Shown piece after piece: positions 52,115 through 61,174 of a stretch of 64,000 nt of DNA. How positions within the stretch are numbered: the stretch's first letter is position 1; each line of letters starts with the position of its first letter. Under the pieces are notes generated by a model. That model was given only the letters and a program-made list of their open reading frames with translations. It had not been told where the DNA came from and did no database searches. The translations under genes and the position numbers were made by a program. This DNA is from Heliobacterium mobile (lineage in GTDB: Bacteria > Bacillota > Desulfitobacteriia > Heliobacteriales > Heliobacteriaceae). The DNA lies in assembly GCF_009720735.1 (NCBI RefSeq), contig NZ_WNKU01000005.1, forward strand, positions 1-64,000, read 5' to 3'.

Positions 52115-53533
52115 ATGTTTCAAAGTCGGATTGAGAACGACTGTTACAATGAAATGTTTTCAAAGAACGATTGTATCCGGCCGCTCTATGAGAACGTCTT
52201 TCACTATTTTGAGCGATTGTCTCCACAGACGGTTACAGAGTATTACTGGAAGGCACAACACATGTTACACAATATGGGGGTAACCTTTACAGTCTATCAA
52301 GAGTCCTCCAGTTTAGAACGGACACTCCCTTTTGACATATTGCCTCGATTGATTTCTTTCGATGATTGGAACGTCATTGAGCAAGGCTGTCTTCAGCGGG
52401 TACGGGCACTGAATGCTTTTTTATACGATATCTATCATAATCAAGAGATCTTGCATGAACGCATAGTACCGCGAGAACTAGTGGTGACTCATCAAGACTA
52501 CTGCTGGTCTTTGAAAGGCCTCAACATCCCTGGCAATCAATATGTGACTCTGGCGGGTATCGATATCATCCGAGATCCCTCTGGAAAATACGTCGTGCTG
52601 GAAGACAATCTCCGAGTTCCTTCGGGGATCAGCTATATTTTCGAGAACCGTCGTCTTATGGAGCGTCTATTTCCCGATCTATGCCGGACATATCCGATTC
52701 GACCGATTCTGCCCTCCTTAAGTTTTTTCGGTCGGTATTTGCACTCCCTGTCACCACGGCAACGAGCCCACCCAACGGTGGTGCTGCTCACACCAGGTAA
52801 ATACAACTCCGCTTATTATGACCATATCTTTTTAGCTCAGCAAATGGGTATCCCGCTCGTCGAAGGGAACGATCTTCTGACGCTGGATAACCAGGTTTTC
52901 ATGAGGACCGTCCACGGGCTGCAAAAAGTCGATGTTATCTACCGGCGAATTGATGATGATTTTTTAGATCCTCTCGTCTTCCGCCCTGACTCTGTGCTGG
53001 GTGTAGCCGGATTAATGAGCGCCTACCGCGCCGGGAATGTAGCATTGGCGAATGCACCCGGAACTGGAGTTGCCGATGATAAAGCGATTTACACTTATGT
53101 TCCACAGATGATCCGCTACTACTTAAATGAAAGGCCAATTCTGGATAACGTCACTACCTATCGTCTGGACGATCCTGATGAATGTGCTTTTGTGCTGAAA
53201 AACATCAATCAAATGGTCGTAAAAAAGACAACTGGTGCCGGTGGTTATGGTATGCTTATCGGCCCTAGAGCGACAGAAGAGGAGATTCGTGTTTTTTCCA
53301 CTGCAATGATGGAAAGACCGAAGGACTACATCGCTCAACCGACCATCAACTTTTCTCAGCATCCCTCTTTCGTCGACGGGGATTTTGAAGGACGCCACAT
53401 TGACTTGCGACCTTTCGTCATCGGTGGCGAAGTGGTCATTCCCGGTGGTCTTACTCGGGTCGCCTTGCCCAAAGGGTCCCTTGTGGTGAACTCATCGCAA
53501 GGAGGCGGAAGCAAGGACACTTGGGTGGTGTAA
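52115..53533 (+). CDS. Circularly permuted ATP-grasp protein (DUF404/DUF407 type)
   Basis: 472 residues of the circularly permuted ATP-grasp family: YDIYHNQEILHERIVPRELV, GIDIIRDPSGKYVVLEDNLRVPSG, NAPGTGVADDKAIYTYVPQMI, MVVKKTTGAGGYGMLIGPRA and DLRPFVIGGEVVIPGGLTRVAL, ending GGGSKDTWVV. Such enzymes are predicted amidoligases that activate a carboxylate with ATP and join it to an amine. First gene of a five-gene unit with the alpha-E protein, a transglutaminase and two M14-like deacylases. Strong AGGAGGTG before ATG. Confidence 0.9.
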   Translation: MFQSRIENDCYNEMFSKNDCIRPLYENVFHYFERLSPQTVTEYYWKAQHMLHNMGVTFTVYQESSSLERTLPFDILPRLISFDDWNVIEQGCLQRVRALNAFLYDIYHNQEILHERIVPRELVVTHQDYCWSLKGLNIPGNQYVTLAGIDIIRDPSGKYVVLEDNLRVPSGISYIFENRRLMERLFPDLCRTYPIRPILPSLSFFGRYLHSLSPRQRAHPTVVLLTPGKYNSAYYDHIFLAQQMGIPLVEGNDLLTLDNQVFMRTVHGLQKVDVIYRRIDDDFLDPLVFRPDSVLGVAGLMSAYRAGNVALANAPGTGVADDKAIYTYVPQMIRYYLNERPILDNVTTYRLDDPDECAFVLKNINQMVVKKTTGAGGYGMLIGPRATEEEIRVFSTAMMERPKDYIAQPTINFSQHPSFVDGDFEGRHIDLRPFVIGGEVVIPGGLTRVALPKGSLVVNSSQGGGSKDTWVV

Positions 53534-53579
53534 ACAGTAGGCGAATAGAAATAAGAAAAAATCGAGAGGGTCGATCGTT

Positions 53580-54497
53580 TTGATCAACAGCCGACATGCG
53601 GATAATTTGATCTGGATGAGCCGCTTCATTGAACGAGCGGAAAACAATGCGCGAATATTAGATGTAAATATCATTCGACCCTTTGCCGGAGAGGGAGTCT
53701 TGTGGGAACCGTTGGTGGCTGTCGCCGGAAATGTAGAAGATTTTTACCGCCACTATTCTGTGGCCGATGCAGCCACAGTTTTTCAATATTTCACCTTTAG
53801 TCAAATGAACCTGAACTCCATTTACATGTGTCTTCGTCAAGCCAGGGAGAACGCCTCGGCCGTACGGGAACGATTGCCGAGAGAATTTTATGAGGAAATC
53901 AACAGTTTCTGTTTGGTAGTGCGTGCCTGTATCAATAAGGTCAATGAAAAATCGGCCTACGCCTTTCTCAACCTGATCAAACGACGATCCTTTATGTTGC
54001 AAGGGATGATAGAGGCAATTATGTCTCATGGCGAAGACGGAGCTTTTCTGCGACTAGGCCGTTATCTGGAACGAGCCGACAAGACTGCTCGTCTCCTTGA
54101 CGTGGTGTACCTGCAGCCGCGATCAGACCAAGAGGATTTTTGGCTGCAAGTGCTGGAGTCAGTAAGCGCCTATGAGGCATACCGGAGTATTTGGGGTGGT
54201 CAGATCACCCAGCGGGAAGTGACGAGTTACCTCATCCAACAAGCGGAATTTCCGCGTTCTCTTATCTTCTGTGTACGTCAGGCTTTGGCGGCGGCTCGAT
54301 GTGCTTTGCCCAATCGAAAAGGTGTTCCAGAACCGATTTGCCTGATGGAACGACTTGAAATGCGATTGCGTCACATTACAGTCGAAGAGATGGAGAACCG
54401 AGGAATCCATCAGTTTCTCTTGGACTTTATCGTAGAGAACAATGGAGTGGGAAACGAGATAAACCGGTTCCTCTTCGCCGAGGAGGAAGCTCTTTGA
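53580..54497 (+). CDS. Alpha-E domain protein (DUF403)
   Basis: 305 residues, all helical, with the alpha-E start INSRHADNLIWMSRFIERAENNARILDV, the second half-repeat HGEDGAFLRLGRYLERADKTARLLDVVY, and EFPRSLIFCVRQALAA. The family always accompanies the circularly permuted ATP-grasp protein and is thought to act with it; no catalytic role is proven. Starts at TTG with GAGGG upstream. Its stop codon overlaps the transglutaminase start (TTGA). Confidence 0.9.
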   Translation: MINSRHADNLIWMSRFIERAENNARILDVNIIRPFAGEGVLWEPLVAVAGNVEDFYRHYSVADAATVFQYFTFSQMNLNSIYMCLRQARENASAVRERLPREFYEEINSFCLVVRACINKVNEKSAYAFLNLIKRRSFMLQGMIEAIMSHGEDGAFLRLGRYLERADKTARLLDVVYLQPRSDQEDFWLQVLESVSAYEAYRSIWGGQITQREVTSYLIQQAEFPRSLIFCVRQALAAARCALPNRKGVPEPICLMERLEMRLRHITVEEMENRGIHQFLLDFIVENNGVGNEINRFLFAEEEAL

Positions 54498-55342
54498 CTC
54501 GTCTGCGTATCCTCCATACTACCCACTATCGATACTCCCAGCCAGTAAAAGATGGTGTCAGCAAAGCTCGCCTCATGCCCTGCGAGGATGGACGCCAGCA
54601 TCTGCTGAACTTCGAACTGAATACGCATCCCTTAGCCGCCCTTTGGGAGGATCGCGACGCTTTTGGCAACGCTTTTCATACCATATGGTTTCCCAATCCC
54701 CATGCAGAATTGATCGTTGAGGCCGAATCTCTGGTGGAGACGAACGATCGTGAATCACCTACGGCTAATCGGAAGGCCATGGAAAGGACCGCACTGGTTG
54801 ATGTGACACAAAGCCATGCCGAATGGCTGATGGAGACGGCCTACTGTCGTTTCTTGCCAGATGTGTGTCAGATGGCAGAGCACTTTGACTTCAAAAAGGG
54901 CGGCTGGGAAGAGATTTTACGTTTGTCTGATAGACTCTATCGGACCTTTGATTATGAAGAGAATGTGACTGCTGTACACTCATCCGTTCAAGAGATTTTA
55001 ACCGTCGGAAGCGGCGTCTGCCAGGATTTTGCCCACTTAATGGCGGCCATTCTCCGGGTTTCAGGCGTCCCTGCGCGCTATGTGAGCGGATATATCCCCT
55101 GCGACGGCTCACTGCGGGGAAGCGGCGCTTCTCATGCCTGGGTAGAGACTTGGTTGCCAAGACAAGGCTGGAAGGGGATCGACCCGACAAACAACACAGC
55201 CATCACCCCTTGCTATGTAAAAATCGCTCACGGCCGCGATTATCGAGACATCATCCCCTTCAAGGGTGTCTATCGGGGTTCCGCCTCACAGGAGCTGCAA
55301 GTCACGGTCGATGTTCAAGTCATTCCACAAAGGAGGACTTAG
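54494..55342 (+). CDS. Transglutaminase-like cysteine protease/amidase
   Basis: 282 residues. N-terminal bacterial transglutaminase-associated strand domain (LRILHTTHYRYSQPVKDGVS, LMPCEDGRQHLLNFELNTHP), then the papain-like core with GVCQDFAHLMAAILRVSGVPARYVSGY (Cys), ASHAWVETWLPRQGWKGIDPTNN (His, Asp). In alpha-E/ATP-grasp operons this enzyme is predicted to process or hydrolyse the amide product. Overlaps the upstream gene by four bases; the next gene starts after two. Confidence 0.92.
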   Translation: MTRLRILHTTHYRYSQPVKDGVSKARLMPCEDGRQHLLNFELNTHPLAALWEDRDAFGNAFHTIWFPNPHAELIVEAESLVETNDRESPTANRKAMERTALVDVTQSHAEWLMETAYCRFLPDVCQMAEHFDFKKGGWEEILRLSDRLYRTFDYEENVTAVHSSVQEILTVGSGVCQDFAHLMAAILRVSGVPARYVSGYIPCDGSLRGSGASHAWVETWLPRQGWKGIDPTNNTAITPCYVKIAHGRDYRDIIPFKGVYRGSASQELQVTVDVQVIPQRRT

Positions 55343-55344
55343 GA

Positions 55345-56352
55345 ATGGAACAGAAAATCCTGACGATCCATATGCCTGCCTATGATCAGTTTAGCATTCG
55401 AAAAAACGTGCTCCGCCCTGCCAAAAGCAATCCCACGGCCCGAGCGGCAATTGTGAGCGGAATTCACGGCGACGAGTTAGAAGGACTGTATACGTGCTAT
55501 CTCATGAACCGATTTTTGCAAGAATTACGCGAGAAATACCCAGAACGGTTTCGGGGGCAAGTCGATATCTATCCATCGGTGAATTCTCTGGGATTAGGCA
55601 GTTTGACTCGTTCTTGGCCTTTTTTCAATGTTGACTTAAACCGCCAATTTCCCGGAAACCGGGAAGGCCATGTGCCTCTACAAGCGGCCTATGCGCTGCT
55701 TGAAGATCTAAAAGGTGCCGACTTGGTAGTGGACATCCATGCTAGCAACAGCTTTCTGCTGGAGATGCCCCAGATTCGTATGCAGGAGAGCTATGCCCCT
55801 TGTCTGCTGCCGCTGGCGGAAAAGGCCAATGTCGATATCATCTGGCTCCATGGGACTTCTACGGTGCTAGAGACGACATTAGCCACTAATTTAAATGAGT
55901 GCAATATTCCCACGTTGGTTGTGGAAATGGGCATCGGACAGCGACTCATGCCGATTTACTCAGAGCGACTCATGAAGGGGCTGATTCGCTTGCTGCAGGA
56001 TTTAGACATCTTGCGCTTGTCGGAAGAGGAACTACCCTTCGTCTGCCAGCCTCGACGGATGTATGACAATGAGGTTTGGTACTTCAATGCGGAAGCATCG
56101 GGTTTGTTTGTCGCTGAACCAAGTGTCTTTGGCGAGTGGGTCAATGAAGGTGATGTGATCGGCCGGATCGTCGATCCCCTAAAAGGGAACGACTTACAAG
56201 TCATCACCAGCCCACGCCAAGGGTTGCTCTTTACCTTAAGAGAGCATCCAGTCGTCTATGAAGGCTCCCTGGTGGCCCGCTTGGTATTGCCGCCGAAACC
56301 GATGCCTATGCCGATGGAATCTGGTAGAGAGGACGGTGGTTGTCATGCTTGA
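55345..56352 (+). CDS. Succinylglutamate desuccinylase/aspartoacylase-family protein (first copy)
   Basis: 335 residues. Zn-carboxypeptidase-fold deacylase: AIVSGIHGDELEGLYTCYLM (HxxE zinc ligands), WPFFNVDLNRQFPGN and LVVDIHASNSFLLEMPQI (third ligand His), with a C-terminal barrel EWVNEGDVIGRIVDP...VVYEGSLVARL typical of AstE/AspA relatives. Removes acyl or aminoacyl groups from amino acid-like substrates; the substrate is unknown. ATG 55345, two bases after the transglutaminase stop. Overlaps the second copy by eight bases. Confidence 0.9.
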   Translation: MEQKILTIHMPAYDQFSIRKNVLRPAKSNPTARAAIVSGIHGDELEGLYTCYLMNRFLQELREKYPERFRGQVDIYPSVNSLGLGSLTRSWPFFNVDLNRQFPGNREGHVPLQAAYALLEDLKGADLVVDIHASNSFLLEMPQIRMQESYAPCLLPLAEKANVDIIWLHGTSTVLETTLATNLNECNIPTLVVEMGIGQRLMPIYSERLMKGLIRLLQDLDILRLSEEELPFVCQPRRMYDNEVWYFNAEASGLFVAEPSVFGEWVNEGDVIGRIVDPLKGNDLQVITSPRQGLLFTLREHPVVYEGSLVARLVLPPKPMPMPMESGREDGGCHA

Positions 56353-57328
56353 GCCCATTTTGGAACTGAATATCCCTTTTCGGGAACCGATGGTTCTATA
56401 TAAAAATGAATTTCGAGGCAGCGGGGATGGCCCGATCATCTCCTTAGTTGCGGGGATGCACGGTGATGAAATCAGCGCTACATACTTATTGACCCGGCTC
56501 GCTGCTTTTTTAGAGCGCGTCGTTCGGGGCATGGAACCTCATTTTAACCTTCGGGGGACGGTCCGATTGATCCCCATCGTCAATGTACCAGGCATTAACT
56601 TTGCCAGCCGCAACTGGCCCTTCGATGGGACCGACATCAACCGCATGTTTCCAGGCTACAATCTCGGTGAGACGACGCAGCGTATCGCCGACGGTGTTTT
56701 CCAAGGGACCCGTGATTCTCACTATGCCTTTGATGTACATGGTTCCAATGAGCAGTTTTATGAGATTCCTCATGTACGGGTTTTTTCCCAAAACGAAAAA
56801 GATATGGAATTGGCCCCCTATCTGCGTTGCCGATATGTGCTGAAAAGAGAACTGACGCCGCTGTACAAAACGCAGCTATCGTACCATTGGAAGGAATCCG
56901 GCATTTCAACGAGCATTCTCATGCTTGGCGTGGCTCGTCAAATCGATGATGTGATCGTGAACCATATGTACGAGGGACTCATCGATTACATGTTGGCTAC
57001 AGAAATCTTGGAAGGACCGCCGCCCGCTCCGCCTCTCGAAATCCCCACCTTCGGACGGAAGAACACTCATCTGGTCCTGTCCCAGGCGGCAGGTATCTTT
57101 CGACCCTTCGTCCAAGCGGGAGCAATGCTGCGTAAAGGAGAGCCGATGGGACAAATCTTGAACATCTTAACCGGTCAGTTGGAAGAGGAGGTCCGGGCTC
57201 CCGCATCGGGATTACTGGCCAGTTTGCGGATGTATCCACTGGTCTACGAAAAGGAACTCCTGGCTCGAGTCTTCACGACCATGGATAACCCCTTGTCTAC
57301 ATCGGATGTCTGGTACCAGGAACAATAA
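56345..57328 (+). CDS. Succinylglutamate desuccinylase/aspartoacylase-family protein (second copy)
   Basis: 327 residues, paralogous to the preceding protein: VAGMHGDEISATYLLTRLAA (HxxE), WPFDGTDINRMFPGYNLGE, HYAFDVHGSNEQFYEIPHV (His ligand) and a C-terminal domain AGAMLRKGEPMGQILNILTG...YPLVYEKELLARVF. The start ATG is inside the end of the first copy (CATGCTTGA overlap). The pair may form a hetero-oligomer or act on two related acyl substrates. Last gene of the ATP-grasp/alpha-E operon; a weak GC-rich hairpin follows near 57330. Confidence 0.9.
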   Translation: MLEPILELNIPFREPMVLYKNEFRGSGDGPIISLVAGMHGDEISATYLLTRLAAFLERVVRGMEPHFNLRGTVRLIPIVNVPGINFASRNWPFDGTDINRMFPGYNLGETTQRIADGVFQGTRDSHYAFDVHGSNEQFYEIPHVRVFSQNEKDMELAPYLRCRYVLKRELTPLYKTQLSYHWKESGISTSILMLGVARQIDDVIVNHMYEGLIDYMLATEILEGPPPAPPLEIPTFGRKNTHLVLSQAAGIFRPFVQAGAMLRKGEPMGQILNILTGQLEEEVRAPASGLLASLRMYPLVYEKELLARVFTTMDNPLSTSDVWYQEQ

Positions 57329-57458
57329 AGGGGCTAGCCCTCGGGCGGCCTCTTTTCCTATTTCAGCACATCCTAAAGAGGTAAAATCCACTCCTGCGAT
57401 TTTTGCTGGATAAACTTGTGTTATACTACAGTCATATGATGGAATGCAGGTGAATGAT

Positions 57459-58625
57459 TTGGCACAAATTGAACTCATCGCGACGACCGCCTTTGGGTTA
57501 GAGGCGGTCGTCGCCCGTGAACTGCGCAACTTGGGCTATGAAGAATTGACCGTTGAGGATGGAAAAATCACCTTCACTGCCGATGAATCGGCCATCTGCC
57601 GGTGCAATCTCTGGCTGCGCTCGGCAGACCGGGTACTGATCAAGGTTGGCGCATTCCCAGCGACGACCTTTGAAGAACTATTTCAAGGGGTAAAAGCTCT
57701 TCCTTGGCCCGATTGGCTCCCGGAGGACGCCAACTTTCCTGTAGAAGGCAAGTCGGTCCGTTCCAAGCTGTTCAGCGTCTCCGACTGCCAAGCGATCACC
57801 AAAAAAGCGATCGTGGAGAAGATGAAACAAGCGTATCACCGCTCTTGGTTTGACGAGAAGGGTCCCCGGTACACGATCGAAGTGGCCTTGCTGAAAGATA
57901 TGGCTACGTTGACCATCGACACGAGCGGCGCCGGTCTTCATAAACGAGGATACCGCCAACTGGTGGGACAAGCCCCGTTAAAAGAGACCTTGGCGGCGGC
58001 CATGATCCAATTAAGTCCGTGGCGCCATGACCGAGTGCTCGTCGACCCTTTCTGCGGTTCCGGCACCATTCCGATTGAAGCGGCCTTGATCGGTTTGAAC
58101 CTGGCACCGGGGTTACTGCGTGAATTCGCCGCGGAAAAATGGGGCAACATCCCGGAGAAGCGCTGGAAAGAAGCCCGCGATGAAGCCCAGAGCTTGGCCC
58201 AGCGGGACCGGGAACTGCGCATCAGCGGTACCGATATCGACGAGAAGGTGCTCAGCTTAGCTCGTTATCACGCTCGCCAAGCTGGTGTAGAAGGGAAAAT
58301 TCATCTACAGCGCCAGCCGATGGCTGAGCTCCGCTCCCGCTACAAATACGGCTTTATCATCTGCAATCCTCCCTATGGGGAGCGACTGGGCGAAGAAGAT
58401 GAAGTGAAAAAGCTGTACCGGGAAATGGGTCAAGTCTTTGGCGCTTTAGATACATGGTCTTATCTGGTTCTGACCGCCTATCCCCAGTTTGAACGCTTTT
58501 TTGGCCGCCGGGCCGATAAAAAGCGCAAGCTCTATAACGGGCGCATCCAGTGCAACTACTATCAGTTTTACGGACCTCGCCCGCCGAAGCGGGAAGAAGG
58601 GACCGATAATAGGGTGGATGAATAA
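57459..58625 (+). CDS. THUMP-domain class I SAM-dependent RNA methyltransferase (RlmL-N/Trm11-like)
   Basis: 388 residues. N-terminal THUMP domain (about 1-160; IELIATTAFGLEAVVARELRNLGY, CRCNLWLRSADRVLIKVGAFPA) and a Rossmann methyltransferase with LVDPFCGSGTIPIEAALIGLNLAPG (SAM motif I), ISGTDIDEKVLSLARYHARQAG and FIICNPPYGERLGEEDE (NPPY, N2-guanine type). This is the YpsC/RlmL N-terminal group that modifies a guanine of 23S rRNA. TTG 57459 is preferred because AGGTGA precedes it; ATG 57444 is an alternative. Confidence 0.9.
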   Translation: MAQIELIATTAFGLEAVVARELRNLGYEELTVEDGKITFTADESAICRCNLWLRSADRVLIKVGAFPATTFEELFQGVKALPWPDWLPEDANFPVEGKSVRSKLFSVSDCQAITKKAIVEKMKQAYHRSWFDEKGPRYTIEVALLKDMATLTIDTSGAGLHKRGYRQLVGQAPLKETLAAAMIQLSPWRHDRVLVDPFCGSGTIPIEAALIGLNLAPGLLREFAAEKWGNIPEKRWKEARDEAQSLAQRDRELRISGTDIDEKVLSLARYHARQAGVEGKIHLQRQPMAELRSRYKYGFIICNPPYGERLGEEDEVKKLYREMGQVFGALDTWSYLVLTAYPQFERFFGRRADKKRKLYNGRIQCNYYQFYGPRPPKREEGTDNRVDE

Positions 58626-58663
58626 ACCGAAATCGTCATCCAATGTTTTCGTAGAAAAGACGA

Positions 58664-58703
58664 AAGAGTGGATCTGTTCTGTGACAGATCCACTCTTCTT
58701 TAT
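58664..58703. terminator. Bidirectional terminator between convergent genes
   Basis: AAAGAGTGGATCTGT / ACAGATCCACTCTTCTTT stem with a short loop; A-rich on one side and T-rich on the other. Confidence 0.85.
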
Positions 58704-58711
58704 CTCCCGCT

Positions 58712-60646
58712 TTAATAAATCAGTCCGACCATCTCCCAGTATGGAACGGACAGACCGACAGATAGCAAGCAAATGATACAGTAGAGAAAAGCCAGATTTC
58801 GCGTTTGACGATGTTCGAACAATTTTTCTCCGGTTCCCGTTTCATCTAACATCGTCAAGTACATGATGTTTTGATGCGGCAAAAACCAAGGATTGCTAGA
58901 CAATAGCAAAACAAGACCTACGACAAAAGGACTTACGTGCATGGTGTCACAAAGGGGCATGATGGTCAGCATACCGACCAGCAGTGCAGGCGTGATCGGG
59001 AGGATGAAGCGCAGCAGCATGATGTAAATGACTAGGGCCAGCAAAAAGGTTAATTGGTTGCCCATGAACATTTCTAAGAGCGGTTGTAGGTAATGGGATA
59101 AGGCCCCCGTTAACCCACTATCTTTCATGGCGTTGCCAAATCCGAGCATGGAACCGAAGGTGATGAGAAAACCCCAATCAATATCGGAGCGAATCGTCTT
59201 GTCCGTAAGCACGGAACAGCTATAAAGAATGAGGAAACTCGCTAAAGCAACCCAGGCACCATCGACATGATGCGATGATTGGGTTAGAAATCCGAGAAGA
59301 GACAGACTGATCGCCAGAAAAGAGACTTTTTCTTCCCGGGTCATAGGTCCTAACACTTTCAGTTGAGCAGCAACGATATCGGGTTTGAACTGAAGATTCT
59401 CCTTGTGCGGATATAGAAAAAGAATAGATAGGAAAGATAAAATGAGAAAGGAGATCCCCATCGGTGCAGCATCGATAAACCAGGTCCCGTATGAAATAGA
59501 CTGAGCCACTTCTCGGGGGAGAAGACCGAGGATCAGGTAGCAGACAGCGGCTCCGTTCATAAACAAAAATGACATGTGACCAAAGCCGAGGAGACAACTC
59601 ATCGTCAACCCAGTGGAGCCATTGCTGCAGTTCGGGAGACGCAACGTCTCTGTCAATGAAGCGACCATCGGTGCGATGAGGGATGTTCGTCCATTGGATG
59701 AAGGGATTACCGGTGTGAGCAATGTGCCGGCTATCGCCCACGCCAAGGTCTGTCCCACATAGTTCGGAGGGAAGCGTAAGACCACGTGCAATGCCAATCG
59801 GTATAGCAGTCCCGTTCGGAAAACTCCTGCTGTCAAGGCCGATACACCGAGGATGAGGAACCAAGACGTATTGGAAAAGCCGGCAAAAGCGACGGCAGGT
59901 GTCGTCGCCTTTAAAAGTACCGCCGCTAAGGGCAGAGCAAGGGCGATCGCATGGGGCGAGAAAAGGTTAAAAGACCAGAAGACCGTCGATGCCCAAATGA
60001 TCTCTAACAGGGCGATATGGGACGATCTCATCCCGATGGAGTTTAACCAAAAAAATAGAAGGCTCCCTAGAATAAGGGTGAACAAAACTATGAGCAGGGG
60101 TTTTTTGCTATTGATAAGTTCGAACCAAATGGAACCACCGGCATCTAGGGGATAATCAGGAACCGCCGATAGGTGCCTTAGGTGCAGCGGATGGTTCTCT
60201 TCCGCATTATCTGCTGGAGGGCTATCATGACCGGAGCGGATCGCCAATCGTTGCGATAACAGTTTGGCCAAAGCGATGGAGAGGCTCTGATGCTTTTTTA
60301 GCAGTTCGTCAAAACGTTCTTTCGACAAACGGGCGAGACGGCATGGGGTCAGTGATTTCGCCGTCGCTGTTCGATAAACTTCGGAAAGTAAAGACTGCTC
60401 TCCAAAACAATCTTTAGGTCCATACTGGGCAAGAATCAACGGTTTCTCACCCTTTACCCGTTCACGATAAACAGTGATCAAACCTTCCTTGATTATGTAT
60501 AAGGCATCCCCAGGATCACCTTCATAGAAAATCACCTGTCCTGCGGGGATATGAACTTCTTCAAATTCAGGGAGTAACTTGGCCCGATTGACGCGGTCTA
60601 AGTCTGAAAAGATGGAGATGTCTAACAAGCGCAAATCGTCGTCCAA
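58712..60646 (-). CDS. Cyclic-nucleotide-binding domain fused to an SLC13/DASS-family transporter
   Basis: 644 residues. N-terminal CAP-like cNMP-binding domain (about 10-135): VHIPAGQVIFYEGDPGDALYIIKEGLITVY and GPKDCFGEQSLLSEVYRTATAK. After a linker, 11-13 membrane helices of the DASS/ArsB clan with TPVIPSSNGRTSLIAPMVASL (SNxR motif) and LPITPALLVGMLTIMPLCDT as the second repeat. The canonical SNT becomes SNGR and PIT. Probably carboxylate or anion transport gated by a nucleotide or other ligand. TTG 60646 has GGAGGTG eight bases before it; GTG 60658 overlaps that site. Confidence 0.88.
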   Translation of the reverse strand: MDDDLRLLDISIFSDLDRVNRAKLLPEFEEVHIPAGQVIFYEGDPGDALYIIKEGLITVYRERVKGEKPLILAQYGPKDCFGEQSLLSEVYRTATAKSLTPCRLARLSKERFDELLKKHQSLSIALAKLLSQRLAIRSGHDSPPADNAEENHPLHLRHLSAVPDYPLDAGGSIWFELINSKKPLLIVLFTLILGSLLFFWLNSIGMRSSHIALLEIIWASTVFWSFNLFSPHAIALALPLAAVLLKATTPAVAFAGFSNTSWFLILGVSALTAGVFRTGLLYRLALHVVLRFPPNYVGQTLAWAIAGTLLTPVIPSSNGRTSLIAPMVASLTETLRLPNCSNGSTGLTMSCLLGFGHMSFLFMNGAAVCYLILGLLPREVAQSISYGTWFIDAAPMGISFLILSFLSILFLYPHKENLQFKPDIVAAQLKVLGPMTREEKVSFLAISLSLLGFLTQSSHHVDGAWVALASFLILYSCSVLTDKTIRSDIDWGFLITFGSMLGFGNAMKDSGLTGALSHYLQPLLEMFMGNQLTFLLALVIYIMLLRFILPITPALLVGMLTIMPLCDTMHVSPFVVGLVLLLSSNPWFLPHQNIMYLTMLDETGTGEKLFEHRQTRNLAFLYCIICLLSVGLSVPYWEMVGLIY

Positions 60647-60780
60647 ACAGAGGGTCACCTCCGGTGCGATTCAGCAGGTTCTGAGCAGGATATATTTTTC
60701 CATAATCACCTTATAACTCTTAGGTCCAAATGTCAATCTATAACATTTATTCCAACGAAAAAGCCTTAGAATGATATTTA

Positions 60781-60812
60781 AAAAGCAGCAGCCCCGGCCG
60801 ATGCCGAGGCTG
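60781..60812 (-). terminator. Intrinsic terminator of the 52-residue gene
   Basis: On the minus strand CAGCCTCGG / CCGGGGCTG form a stem followed by CTGCTTTTTAAA. Confidence 0.7.
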
Positions 60813-60832
60813 TAATGCGATACTTGGATGAT

Positions 60833-60991
60833 TTATTCTTCTGTGTTGTCGGCGTGGGGAACGAAGGCTTTACTGCGTTTTTTTGGTGCCTTCACGCCAG
60901 GAGCCACCTCACCGGGTTTACCGAGGCGGTCCCACAGCTCTTTCAATTCCTCAGGAGACAAAACATAGGAACGCACTTCTGTACCGTTCAT
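60833..60991 (-). CDS. Small conserved-looking protein, 52 residues
   Basis: Reads MNGTEVRSYVLSPEELKELW, then a DRLGKPGEVAPGVKAPKKRS tail and an acidic end. AAAGGCGG lies eight bases before ATG 60991; a second ATG at 61009 is in frame. A terminator follows on the same strand. The basic, Pro/Lys-rich half and helical N terminus suggest a nucleic-acid-associated small protein, but no family is recognised. Confidence 0.6.
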   Translation of the reverse strand: MNGTEVRSYVLSPEELKELWDRLGKPGEVAPGVKAPKKRSKAFVPHADNTEE

Positions 60992-61116
60992 CCCTGTACC
61001 GCCTTTCATGAGTCAAATTCGATAGATAAGCCATTTTAACGCGAAATAGGTTAGAAGTAAACAGGGAATTAGAGGGAGACACTTTTTGAGAGGATTTCAG
61101 CAGGCCCTTGGGATGA

Positions 61117-61122
61117 TATAAT
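61117..61122 (+). promoter_or_regulatory. Extended -10 promoter element
   Basis: TGATATAAT (hexamer TATAAT at 61117-61122) about 53 bases upstream of the 58-residue gene; no good -35 hexamer. Confidence 0.5.
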
Positions 61123-61174
61123 AACAAAGATCAGGTACTATAGCTGAACGTTTTAAAGAGAAAGGAAATCACCG

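Noticed and set aside
60815-61039. A 74-codon plus-strand frame
   Set aside because: It is the complement of the 52-residue minus-strand gene, which has a good ribosome site and a terminator.
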